The translations under genes were made by a program, and so were the position numbers. From JAHDBG01 sp963922685 (GTDB taxonomy: Bacteria; Pseudomonadota; Gammaproteobacteria; Chromatiales; Chromatiaceae): 43,597 bases of DNA. The stretch is taken from assembly GCA_963922685.1 (NCBI GenBank), contig CAWUJM010000009.1, forward strand, positions 1 to 43,597, written 5' to 3'. The notes below the pieces were generated by a model. It was not told the origin of the DNA and did no database searches. It saw only the letters and a program-made list of their open reading frames with translations. Positions 36,242-43,521 of this stretch are shown here, in pieces; position 1 is the first letter of the stretch; each line of letters starts with the position of its first letter.

Positions 36242-37285
36242 TTATTGTTTGATGTCGCCATAATCATACATCTTATCCCGGTAGACAGAATCATAATAAA
36301 CGTGCGGAAAGTCATCCTGTTTCTGTGCAGATAACTCAATCCACAGGCCCGGCCCCTGAATGCGCACATAAGCATACTTTTCGCGCAGATCAGTCGAATT
36401 GGACCAGCCGATCCGGATAGCCTCTGACTGTGCCTGATAACGTTGGCTCAACAAATAAGACAACTCAGTATTCACACCATCCACCCATTGCATGATTGCT
36501 GCCAGCAATAATACCCGTTGCGGTTCAGTCAGATACTGCACCGACAAACCTTGATCTGCATCGTCAGAAAACTTCTGATAGTCGCCTGAACCAGCTACAA
36601 CATGCCCATATTTATTATGAAGTTCGGCTGCTGTTACTTGTTCACGGCTCAGGCTGCTGAGCAGCATCTGCATTGCTTCAACCTTATTGCGCATCGGCAT
36701 CATCGTATTTCCGTTATGCTGAAATGCATTCGGCAATGAACTGATGAATACCGGCGTTGCCGCAACCACATCTGTACCAAACGCAATATGCTGAGTATAA
36801 CGATGACCGCTGATCTGCAACAGCCATGGCTGGTTCACCGCCGGGGTGCCAAAGATCGCCAGATAATAATCATACTCAGTCACTTCAGCAGAAAAACCGA
36901 TCTCTTTCAGATATTGATGTGACGCAACAACCTCGGAAAATTGCTGATACCCCGCTTCACCGAGTGCGGTCCGGATCACCTGCAGTGCTGCTGCGCGCTG
37001 TTCCTGATTCAGATCGCCCAGTGCCAGACCATTACGCCTGTAGCGGGCCACAACATTATGCGACCAGCCAGTCTGCACACGCGGATCGTCCTTTTCCTCA
37101 TAAAACAGCATTTCACGCTGCGCTTCAGATAAGCGTACCGCGAATGACTCAACAGCCTGTATCAGGCGCATATTCGCAGCATCATAATCCCCTGGCTGAG
37201 TACTTTCAGCACACGACATCAGCGTAGTTGCCGTCATCAGGCATAACAGGCCGAATCTGAGGTTTTTTAAATACCGGATATGCAT
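36242..37285 (-). CDS. DUF3500-type lipoprotein
   Basis: A 347-residue exported protein with lipobox LMSC (Cys25) after a hydrophobic signal. The rest follows the DUF3500 layout: a helical N-terminal half (QAVESFAVRLSEAQREMLFYE), then YYLAIFGTPAVNQPWLLQISGHRYTQH and a late IRIQGPGLWIEL segment. The family is found in bacteria and fungi and its function is unknown to me. The ATG at 37285 has an AGGGG Shine-Dalgarno; a longer in-frame start at 37468 would overlap the rplL 3' end and is rejected. The position between rplL and rpoB is very unusual. The terminator just downstream suggests an inserted, separately ended unit. Confidence 0.85.
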   Translation of the reverse strand: MHIRYLKNLRFGLLCLMTATTLMSCAESTQPGDYDAANMRLIQAVESFAVRLSEAQREMLFYEEKDDPRVQTGWSHNVVARYRRNGLALGDLNQEQRAAALQVIRTALGEAGYQQFSEVVASHQYLKEIGFSAEVTEYDYYLAIFGTPAVNQPWLLQISGHRYTQHIAFGTDVVAATPVFISSLPNAFQHNGNTMMPMRNKVEAMQMLLSSLSREQVTAAELHNKYGHVVAGSGDYQKFSDDADQGLSVQYLTEPQRVLLLAAIMQWVDGVNTELSYLLSQRYQAQSEAIRIGWSNSTDLREKYAYVRIQGPGLWIELSAQKQDDFPHVYYDSVYRDKMYDYGDIKQ

Positions 37286-37454
37286 CACAAGCGCCCCTGT
37301 AAAATCAGTGGAAGAGCGCATCTGAAAACGATTGCGCTCACAAATTATTGCGTTATCCTGCTCATCAGCGAGAAAAGGCCGATAGCTGAAACAGCCATCA
37401 GCCTTCCCTGATGAAACACCTATCGTCTCGCGTTGAGAATTTCTGGCAATTGCT

Positions 37455-37823
37455 CTATTTAACGTCAACCGTTGCGCCAGCTTCTTCCAGCGTCTTTTTC
37501 ACGTCTTCTGCCTCTTCTTTACTCACACTTTGCTTCAGTGGTGTCGGTGCGCCTTCAACGGCAGCCTTCGCCTCCTTCAGACCCAGGCCAGTGATCGCAC
37601 GCACGGCCTTGATCACTGCCACTTTGTTATCACCAAAGCCAGTCAGAATTGCATCAAATTCAGTCTGCTCTTCAGCTGCTGCAGCCTCACCACCAGCAGG
37701 TGCTGCAACCGCGACTGCTGCCGCAGCAGTCACACCAAATTTTTCTTCCATGGCCGCAATCAGCTCGACCACTTCCATCACGGACATACTGGCAATCGCT
37801 TCCAGAATATCTTCCTTAGACAT
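37455..37823 (-). CDS. rplL: Ribosomal protein bL12 (L7/L12)
   Basis: A 122-residue stalk protein. It has the N-terminal dimerisation helix (LEAIASMSVMEVVELIAAMEEKFGV), an Ala-rich hinge and a C-terminal factor-binding domain (GLGLKEAKAAVEGAPTPLK). The ATG at 37823 has a GGGAG Shine-Dalgarno about 8 nt upstream; a TTG at 37826 is rejected. It follows rplJ by 59 nt. Confidence 0.98.
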   Translation of the reverse strand: MSKEDILEAIASMSVMEVVELIAAMEEKFGVTAAAAVAVAAPAGGEAAAAEEQTEFDAILTGFGDNKVAVIKAVRAITGLGLKEAKAAVEGAPTPLKQSVSKEEAEDVKKTLEEAGATVDVK

Positions 37824-37882
37824 CAATCAAAACTCCCGGATAAATAAATCTTAAATCTCTTGAGGTATTTCTGAAACAGTTT

Positions 37883-38410
37883 TCAGACATCCTCTCTGGC
37901 GTCGCGGATTGCGGCTATCGTTCGTACCAACTTGCCAGGCACAGCATTCAGCGTCTGTGCCAGCTTCGCAACCGGTGCCTGCATCACAGACATCAGCTGA
38001 CTGATCGCCTGATCATACGTCGGCATCTTCGCAAGCACATCAATCTGACCCGGCGGCAATGTCTTACCGCCAATGGCCAGCATTGTGACCTTCAGATTCG
38101 GATGATCTTCAGCAAAGCTCTTAACGACACGACCAGCAGCCCCCGGATCTTCCTGTGAAAAGGCCAGAACCAGCGGACCGGTCAGATCATCTGCCAGACA
38201 TGCAAACTCTGTGTCCGCAACCGCCCGGCGTGCTAACGTATTTTTCACCACACGCAGATAAACACCATTCAATCGCGCATCACGACGTAACAGCGTCATC
38301 TCATCCACAGTCAGACCGCGATATTCCGCGGCCACTGCCGACAGTGCGTGACCGGCAACCTCAGCAAGTTCGGCGACGATCGCTTGTTTCTGCCCTAAAT
38401 TCAGTGGCAA
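37883..38410 (-). CDS. rplJ: Ribosomal protein uL10
   Basis: A 175-residue stalk base protein that anchors L7/L12. It has the N-terminal LNLGQKQAIVAELAEVA and an intact GLTVDEMTLLRRDARLNGVYLRVVKNTLARRA. The start is judged to be TTG at 38410: it lies 5 nt after a near-perfect GGAGGTGA and yields MPLNLGQKQ, matching MALNL of E. coli. Upstream candidates at 38419 (GTG, which overlaps the Shine-Dalgarno) and 38503 are rejected. In many bacteria the leader binds L10(L12)4 for autoregulation. Confidence 0.96.
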   Translation of the reverse strand: MPLNLGQKQAIVAELAEVAGHALSAVAAEYRGLTVDEMTLLRRDARLNGVYLRVVKNTLARRAVADTEFACLADDLTGPLVLAFSQEDPGAAGRVVKSFAEDHPNLKVTMLAIGGKTLPPGQIDVLAKMPTYDQAISQLMSVMQAPVAKLAQTLNAVPGKLVRTIAAIRDAREDV

Positions 38411-38503
38411 ATTCGTCACCTCCAGTAAGTAGGGTCGTGAACCCCGTACAACACATGAAGGTTGCCGCCGGAAGATCAATCTTTCAGCAACCACCTTCCC
38501 CAT

Positions 38504-38524
38504 GACCTGACAGACTATCAGGTC
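38504..38524 (-). promoter_or_regulatory. Hairpin in the rplJ leader
   Basis: GACCTGA and TCAGGTC form a perfect 7-bp stem with a 7-nt loop about 94 nt upstream of the rplJ start. There is no T-run, so it is not a terminator. Its place fits an L10-type leader structure, but the kink-turn motif was not verified. Confidence 0.3.
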
Positions 38525-38707
38525 TTATGATACACCGCCGCAGATTCAGAATCTGAGGGCAGAGCGCCATCTGCGCAGGCAGATTAAGCTTATTTATTAC
38601 ATAAGCACCTGCGGTCTCGGATAACCCTCGGTCTCAGACCGGGATTCCAGATTTATAACTGAAGTTATGCGCTTCAGCAAAGGTCAAAGGCGTCAACATA
38701 GGTGCTG

Positions 38708-38814
38708 GCGTTACCCGGGTATGCTCTCCGAGGTACGCCATAAACCCATCCGTGGGGGCTCGACTGCGGCCATCCGGGCCGCAGACGCCCTCGGAGAGCA
38801 TACTCAGGTAACGC
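38708..38814 (-). repeat. Palindromic element A, copy 3 (inverted orientation)
   Basis: The arms at 38708-38733 and 38789-38814 are 26-nt inverted repeats with two mismatches, one of which would be a G-U pair in minus-strand RNA. The core matches copies 1 and 2 on the minus strand, including the CTGCGGCC...GGCCGCAG inner hairpin. The 5' flank in element orientation (38826-38866) shares ACTTGAAAATAGCGACACAG with copy 1. Confidence 0.9.
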
Positions 38815-39047
38815 CCGTTATGCACGGTGGAAAGACCACCTGTGTCGCTATTTTCAAGTGGACACCAGTACTTCGACACTTGTTTATGGTCCGACAAACA
38901 CGCTGTTATTCTGAAAACAGCAAAGCTGCAGTCTCAGAGTCCATCTGATCTGCCACTAAACTCCGTCCCGTCTTACCCCTGCTGCGACTTCATGCAGCAA
39001 TGACGCAGTGCTACCTGAAAGAGGTGGTTGTTCCACTTCACTGAAAA

Positions 39048-39154
39048 GCGCGATCAGTCATGACTATCCGAGGGCGTCTGCGGCCCGGTGGCCACAGCCG
39101 AGCCTCCACGAATGGGTTTATATCGTACCTCGGAGAGCCATGACCGAATCGCGC
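39048..39154 (+). repeat. Palindromic element A, copy 4 (degenerate)
   Basis: The arms at 39048-39073 and 39128-39154 pair with several mismatches. The core is recognisable (GCGTCTGCGG to CGTA), but the inner hairpin and the TTTATATCGTA end carry changes, so this copy is decaying. It is in opposite orientation to copy 3, about 230 nt away. Confidence 0.88.
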
Positions 39155-39226
39155 TGGAACTTCTGAAGTGTTGGCACTAAATCATAACCGGTGAATCAGT
39201 GGCAGTCACAATTTAATTATCTACCC

Positions 39227-39634
39227 CTAATACAGCACAACATATTGAACTATACAATCATTTGTTGTATCATCATTATGTTTCATTCGAAGAGTCACTG
39301 GAATCTTGGCTAAACGAGCTTGTAACAGTGTTTCATACATTGTTTCAAATAAATGATCCGTTGGCTCTAATCTAACGTAGACTCCAGAAGTTGCATTACA
39401 GGACAAGCCGCTCTCATTACTTGATGTGCCAACATAAACACGAGAATTATCATGACCTCCATTTGACACATAAAGCCTGTTAACTAGCACACCATTACAT
39501 CTATCATTGTAACAAGATCCTTGACTTTTATTAAACTCATTAACCTCTTCCAATGGAGCAGGAATCATAGACCAAGCCAGATGAGACGTTAATATAAAGA
39601 ATAACGTTAAAAAAGGGAGCGAGATTTTTTTCAT
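39227..39634 (-). CDS. Small secreted four-cysteine protein, unknown
   Basis: A 135-residue protein with a clear signal peptide (MKKISLPFLTLFFILTSHLAWS) and a mature part with exactly four cysteines (C41, C46, C79, C127), which could form two disulfides. The mature sequence is beta-rich, with one helix near 96-110 before a final strand pair (IPVTLRM, CIVQYVVLY). This recalls small secreted B-subunit-like folds, but the resemblance is too weak to assign. It is markedly AT-rich compared with its neighbours, uses many rare-looking codons and has only a weak Shine-Dalgarno (ATG at 39634). It lies between rplA and rplJ, on the same strand, beside two mobile-looking repeats, so transfer is likely. 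Confidence 0.72.
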   Translation of the reverse strand: MKKISLPFLTLFFILTSHLAWSMIPAPLEEVNEFNKSQGSCYNDRCNGVLVNRLYVSNGGHDNSRVYVGTSSNESGLSCNATSGVYVRLEPTDHLFETMYETLLQARLAKIPVTLRMKHNDDTTNDCIVQYVVLY

Positions 39635-39686
39635 TTCTACTTTTCTTTTTTCGATAGTATGCAAAATCGAATAGTTACTAAAAACA

Positions 39687-40382
39687 CTAAATATCTAACG
39701 AAGCCGGATCAATGCTCAGGCCCGGGCCCATCGTCGAAGAGACTGTGATCTTTTTCAGATAAATACCCTTCGCTGCACCCGGTTTAAGCTTCTTCAACTC
39801 AGTCAGAATCGCCTGCAGATTCTGTAACAGAGCTTCCGGGCTGAACCCGATCTTACCAATCGACGCATGTACGATCCCGGCCTTATCAGTGCGGAAACGC
39901 ACCTGACCGGACTTCGCATGTTTCACCGCCTGCGCCACATCCATGGTCACAGTACCCACCTTCGGATTCGGCATCAGCCCGCGCGGACCCAGAATCTGGC
40001 CCAGCTGACCAACCACACGCATCGCATCCGGTGATGCAATCACGACATCAAAATCCAGCACACCCTGCTTAATCTCATCCGCCAGCTCTTCCAGACCGAC
40101 CTTATCTGCGCCAGCATCCTGAGCTGCCTGGACATTCACACCCTGAGTAAATACAGCAACCCGGACTTCTTTGCCGGAGCCGGCAGGCAGAATCGCTGAG
40201 CCACGCACGACCTGATCCGACTTGCGCGGATCAACCCCCAGATTCACCGCAACATCAATGGATTCCTTAAATCTTGCACCTGGCAGGCTGTTCAGCAATG
40301 CAAATGCCTGTTCCACCGGGTAGCTCTCAGTCCGGTCAATCTCAGCAGCTATCGCCCGCTGACGCTTAGAAGGTTTCGCCAT
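39687..40382 (-). CDS. rplA: Ribosomal protein uL1
   Basis: A 231-residue protein of the L1 stalk that also represses its own operon in E. coli. It begins MAKPSKRQRAI and holds the conserved PNPKVGTVTMDVAQAVKHAKSGQVRFRTDK block and TMGPGLSIDPASL near the end. The ATG overlaps the rplK stop by 1 nt (TAATG). Confidence 0.98.
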   Translation of the reverse strand: MAKPSKRQRAIAAEIDRTESYPVEQAFALLNSLPGARFKESIDVAVNLGVDPRKSDQVVRGSAILPAGSGKEVRVAVFTQGVNVQAAQDAGADKVGLEELADEIKQGVLDFDVVIASPDAMRVVGQLGQILGPRGLMPNPKVGTVTMDVAQAVKHAKSGQVRFRTDKAGIVHASIGKIGFSPEALLQNLQAILTELKKLKPGAAKGIYLKKITVSSTMGPGLSIDPASLDI

Positions 40383-40816
40383 TATGCAACACCCTCTACC
40401 GTCAGCCCCATACTCTGTGCTGAACCAGCCAGCGTACGTACTGCAGCATCCAGATCGGCTGCAGTCAGATCCTGTTCTTTAGTCCGGGCAATCTCTGCCA
40501 GCTGCGCCCGGGTGATCACACCCACCTTATCCGTATTCGGGCGCCCTGACCCCTTGCTGATTCCGGCTGCCTTTTTCAGTAATACCGCTGCCGGCGGCGA
40601 CTTCATGACAAAGGTAAACGACTTGTCGTTGTATACCGTAATCACCACCGGTACCGGCATACCTTTTTCTAAATGCTGGGTCTGGGCGTTAAACGCCTTG
40701 CAGAATTCCATGATGTTCACACCACGCTGGCCCAGTGCCGGGCCGACTGGTGGACTCGGATTGGCTGCCTGGGCCGGTACCTGCAGCTTGATATAAGCGT
40801 CAATCTTTTTTGCCAT
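40382..40816 (-). CDS. rplK: Ribosomal protein uL11
   Basis: A 144-residue protein of the GTPase-associated centre. It has the typical IKLQVPAQAANPSPPVGPALGQRGVNIMEFCKAFN and C-terminal GSAQSMGLTVEG. The ATG at 40816 is preceded by AAGGTGA. It is 83 nt downstream of nusG. Confidence 0.98.
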   Translation of the reverse strand: MAKKIDAYIKLQVPAQAANPSPPVGPALGQRGVNIMEFCKAFNAQTQHLEKGMPVPVVITVYNDKSFTFVMKSPPAAVLLKKAAGISKGSGRPNTDKVGVITRAQLAEIARTKEQDLTAADLDAAVRTLAGSAQSMGLTVEGVA

Positions 40817-40899
40817 GAATCACCTTCTGAAGTGGGTACAAACAAATGAGTCCTGCTCATTCTCCCCGAAATTTTACGGGCACACAGTCGTGTGCTTCC

Positions 40900-41433
40900 C
40901 TATGTTTTCTTCACCTGGCTGAATTCCAGTTCGACCGGCGTGGACCGCCCGAAGATTGAGACAGACACCTTCATGCGACTCTTGTCATAATCAACCTGTT
41001 CAACCACACCATTAAAGTCATTGAAGGGGCCATCAGTCACCCGCACCATTTCACCCGGCTCATACAGCACCTTCGGCTTCGGTTTTTCTGAACCATCCTG
41101 TACCCGCTGCAGAATCGCCTGTGCCTCTGCCTCACTGATCGGCGCAGGCCGGTCGCCCGTACCGCCGACAAACCCGATGATCTTCGGTACCTGTTTCACC
41201 AGATGCCAGGTTTCATCCGTCAGCTCCATGTGGATCAGCACGTAGCCGGGAAAGAATTTACGCTCGCTGCGGTATTGCTGGCCGCTGCGCATTTCCGTCA
41301 CTTCTTCTGTCGGCACTAATATCTGATCAAACTGATCCTGCAGACCTGCCTGGTTAATCCGCTCCTGCAGTGAAGATTTCGCCTGCGCCTCAAGACCAGA
41401 TAGCGCCTGTACGACATACCAGTGTTTTGCCAT
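40900..41433 (-). CDS. nusG: Transcription antitermination factor NusG
   Basis: A 177-residue protein that binds RNA polymerase and links it to ribosomes or Rho. It has an N-terminal NGN domain (MAKHWYVVQALSGLEAQA to RKFFPGYVLIHM) and a C-terminal KOW domain (VRVTDGPFNDFNGVVEQV). The ATG at 41433 lies 1 nt after the secE stop; a longer ORF start at 41463 is rejected. Confidence 0.97.
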   Translation of the reverse strand: MAKHWYVVQALSGLEAQAKSSLQERINQAGLQDQFDQILVPTEEVTEMRSGQQYRSERKFFPGYVLIHMELTDETWHLVKQVPKIIGFVGGTGDRPAPISEAEAQAILQRVQDGSEKPKPKVLYEPGEMVRVTDGPFNDFNGVVEQVDYDKSRMKVSVSIFGRSTPVELEFSQVKKT

Positions 41434-41434
41434 G

Positions 41435-41776
41435 TCAACCCTGCCCGGTGGCATATAAGACAAGCATGGACAATAAGGAATCCACTGCCCATAAAAACAA
41501 TGCAGTAACCAGTACCACCAGAGCGATCAGCAACAGCGTCTGAGTCGTTTCCTGGCGCGTCGGCCAGACCACCTTACGCACTTCAGTCTGTGACTGAATG
41601 GCAAAACGCCACAGATGACGGCCTGGCTCGGTCTGCACCGCAATCCAGATCGCCAGCCCGATCACAGCCAGCATACCGAGCAGCCGGATCCAGACCGCCT
41701 GATCTGCATACCAGTAAAAACCCGCAATCGCCACAATCAGCAATCCGATTGATGCTGACAGCCTGATACTATCCAC
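41435..41776 (-). CDS. secE: Preprotein translocase subunit SecE
   Basis: A 113-residue inner-membrane subunit of SecYEG; E. coli SecE has 127. Three hydrophobic segments are present (about 8-25, 30-50 and 82-105), and the conserved cytoplasmic helix and hinge TEVRKVVWPTRQETTQT precede the last one. The start is taken as GTG at 41776, because all longer options run into tRNA-Trp. The gene begins only 18 nt after the tRNA's encoded CCA end, so it must be transcribed with the tRNA. Confidence 0.93.
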   Translation of the reverse strand: MDSIRLSASIGLLIVAIAGFYWYADQAVWIRLLGMLAVIGLAIWIAVQTEPGRHLWRFAIQSQTEVRKVVWPTRQETTQTLLLIALVVLVTALFLWAVDSLLSMLVLYATGQG

Positions 41777-41794
41777 GATATAACCCGCCGGAAA

Positions 41795-41871
<77 letters not shown>

Positions 41872-41895
41872 GAAGAATCAAGAGTTGCAGACGTG

Positions 41896-41971
41896 TGGAG
41901 CCCAGGAGCAGACTTGAACTGCCGACCTCACCCTTACCAAGGGTGTGCTCTACCAACTGAGCTACCTGGGC
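41896..41971 (-). tRNA. tRNA-Thr (GGT)
   Basis: A 76-nt cloverleaf including an encoded CCA. The acceptor is GCCCAGG/CCTGGGC, the anticodon loop is TTGGTAA (GGT) and the T-loop is TTCAAGT. In E. coli tufB follows this tRNA; here only 24 nt separate it from tRNA-Trp. Confidence 0.97.
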
Positions 41972-41978
41972 GAAAAGA

Positions 41979-42052
41979 TGGAGCGGGTGATGGGAATCGA
42001 ACCCACGTAGTCAGCTTGGAAGGCTGAAGTTTTACCATTAAACTACACCCGC
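41979..42052 (-). tRNA. tRNA-Gly (TCC)
   Basis: A 74-nt cloverleaf including an encoded CCA. The acceptor is GCGGGTG/CACCCGC and the anticodon loop is CTTCCAA (TCC). It is the same isoacceptor as glyT in the E. coli cluster. Confidence 0.97.
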
Positions 42053-42081
42053 AGGAAGCACCACAACCCTTATCGTATATA

Positions 42082-42166
42082 TGGTGGAGGGAGGAGGATT
42101 CGAACCTCCGAAGGCTGAGCCGTCAGATTTACAGTCTGATCCCTTTGACCGCTCGGGAATCCCTCC
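42082..42166 (-). tRNA. tRNA-Tyr (GTA)
   Basis: An 85-nt class II tRNA with a long variable arm and encoded CCA. The acceptor is GGAGGGA/TCCCTCC and the anticodon loop is CTGTAAA (GTA). It is the first gene of the tRNA cluster, 14 nt downstream of a strong promoter. Confidence 0.97.
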
Positions 42167-42180
42167 GGAAAAACCCGTTA

Positions 42181-42209
42181 ATTGTGCAGCAAATCTGACT
42201 ATCTGTCAA
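42181..42209 (-). promoter_or_regulatory. Promoter of the tRNA-secE-nusG cluster
   Basis: On the minus strand a perfect -35 TTGACA (42204-42209) is 17 nt from a -10 CACAAT (42181-42186, four of six matches). The discriminator is TTAACGG, close to tRNA-Tyr. It overlaps the end of the DsbA-like gene. Confidence 0.7.
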
Positions 42210-42844
42210 TCCTCATCCTGCCGCTGCTGCCGCACCTGAGTCACCAGATCGTCCATCAGCAGCAACATGTCCGGATGATTCAGACCACGCACGTTTTTGT
42301 AACGCCTATCAACCACGATAGCCGGTACGCTGCGGATATCGTAACGGCGCAACAGGGTTCTGGCACGATTCAGCTGCACCTGTACGGAAAACGACTGCAT
42401 GGCCTGATCAAACTGCGCCTGATCGACACCATGGGCCTGCAGAAACCGGTCTATCGACTCCCGGGTCTTCAGCGCATTGTCCTTAACATGGATTTCCTCA
42501 AACCAAGCATGATGCAGAGATTCAGCCAGCCCGAGTAACTGCAGAGCATAATAAACTCTGGCATGCAGATCAAAATGACGCCCGAACAGGGCCGGTATCC
42601 GCACAAACTCAACATCCGCCGGTTTCGTCTGCAGCCAGGTCTCCAGCCCGGGCTCAAAACGAAAACAGTGCGAACAGCCGTGCATGAAAAATTCAATCAC
42701 CTCAATCTTATCACCCGACTGGCCCTGATCAGGCTCCGGCAGGATCAGGGTATAATCCTGATTTTCGTCAAACGTCTTCGCAGCAGCCGGCCAGGCTATC
42801 ACCAGACACAGGCTGCATAAGATTGCACGCCAGACCACAGACAT
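42206..42844 (-). CDS. dsbA: Periplasmic thiol:disulfide oxidoreductase, DsbA type
   Basis: A 212-residue exported thioredoxin-fold protein. The signal peptide is about 1-22 (ending WPAAA), the active site is CSHC (57-60), where E. coli DsbA has CPHC, in EFFMHGCSHCF, and the cis-proline motif is RSVPAIVVD. It introduces disulfides into exported proteins. The ATG at 42844 is chosen for its strong GGAGGT Shine-Dalgarno; ATGs at 42859 and 42883 are rejected. Confidence 0.92.
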   Translation of the reverse strand: MSVVWRAILCSLCLVIAWPAAAKTFDENQDYTLILPEPDQGQSGDKIEVIEFFMHGCSHCFRFEPGLETWLQTKPADVEFVRIPALFGRHFDLHARVYYALQLLGLAESLHHAWFEEIHVKDNALKTRESIDRFLQAHGVDQAQFDQAMQSFSVQVQLNRARTLLRRYDIRSVPAIVVDRRYKNVRGLNHPDMLLLMDDLVTQVRQQRQDED

Positions 42845-42900
42845 CAGATACCTCCGCATCTCGCAATTAAAAATACAGCACACCGGATAACGCTGGCGCT

Positions 42901-42928
42901 GAGATCACCACACCAGTTTGAATCGCAC
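42901..42928 (+). repeat. Fragment of repeat B
   Basis: The 28 nt at this position match the centre of repeat B (ATCACCACA to TTTGAATCGCAC) with about two changes. It is flanked by GGATAACGC and CGGGTTATC, which form an imperfect inverted pair. It fills the gap between the DsbA-like and DoxX genes. Confidence 0.6.
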
Positions 42929-42951
42929 GCGGCGTTGCCGCCTCCGGGTTA

Positions 42952-43521
42952 TCAGCTGGTACGGAACCGGCGGGCCAGCCAGTAATCCACACTGACATAG
43001 CGTCCACCACCGATGAAAAATAACACAAACAGCATGATGCCGTAGGTGACAGCAAACTCAATCCCGTTGTTCAGTACCACGAAGTTACCGGCCTCTGTCA
43101 GCCAGGCATAATTACCATGCTCCTGCAGGATCGCTGTCGCACGCTCCAGGCGTTCTGCCGCTGCCGGTGTTTCAGCAATTGCTGCCCAGCCATGCTGCCA
43201 GTGTACAGTCACTGCAGCAACCACCATAGTAACCAATAGGGGGATCGAAATCCAGCGGGTTGCCAGTCCGAGCAACAGCAGGATTGCGCCACCTGCCTCA
43301 GTTAATGCCGCAGCCCAGGCCAGCAGCGCCGGAAATGGCAGGCCTAACCCCCAGTCCGGATTGCCGAACCAGGCAATGGTGCTGTCCATGCTGGCCAGCT
43401 TGTTGGTTCCGGCCATCCAGAATATCGGAACCAGATACAGACGGATCGCCAGTGGTGCCAGAAAGTCCAGAATCCGTGTAGCATCCAGCATATGCCGCGG
43501 ACGCTGCAATAATTCAATCAT
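42952..43521 (-). CDS. DoxX family inner-membrane protein
   Basis: A 189-residue protein with about four hydrophobic segments and the DoxX pattern: RLYLVPIFWMAGTNKL near the start, ALTEAGGAILLLLGLATR in the middle and a late YGIMLFVLFFIGGGRYVSVDYWL. The function of the family is poorly defined; some members take part in thiol or quinone redox. An insert of about 35 residues (WQHGWAAIAETPAAAERLE...) separates the third and fourth segments. The ATG at 43521 has a GAGGAAA Shine-Dalgarno. It is upstream of dsbA on the same strand, separated by a repeat fragment. Confidence 0.87.
   Translation of the reverse strand: MIELLQRPRHMLDATRILDFLAPLAIRLYLVPIFWMAGTNKLASMDSTIAWFGNPDWGLGLPFPALLAWAAALTEAGGAILLLLGLATRWISIPLLVTMVVAAVTVHWQHGWAAIAETPAAAERLERATAILQEHGNYAWLTEAGNFVVLNNGIEFAVTYGIMLFVLFFIGGGRYVSVDYWLARRFRTS

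Larger units (their letters stand above)
38411..39226. other. 816-bp non-coding spacer with two inverted element A copies
   Basis: No credible gene lies between rplJ and the small secreted protein gene. The stretch holds the rplJ leader (38411-38640), element A copies 3 and 4 in opposite orientation and about 230 nt between them. The leader contains a short AT-rich run at about 38585-38600 (minus TAATAAATAAGCTTAA), but I cannot place a convincing -35/-10 pair. Confidence 0.75.

Noticed and set aside
38667..38948. Recurrent predicted peptide containing SEVRHKPIRG in ORFs near 15.7, 21.4 and 38.7 kb
   Set aside because: It is the translation of the conserved core of palindromic element A in one frame; the ORFs have no common start, ribosome-binding site or extension beyond the repeat.
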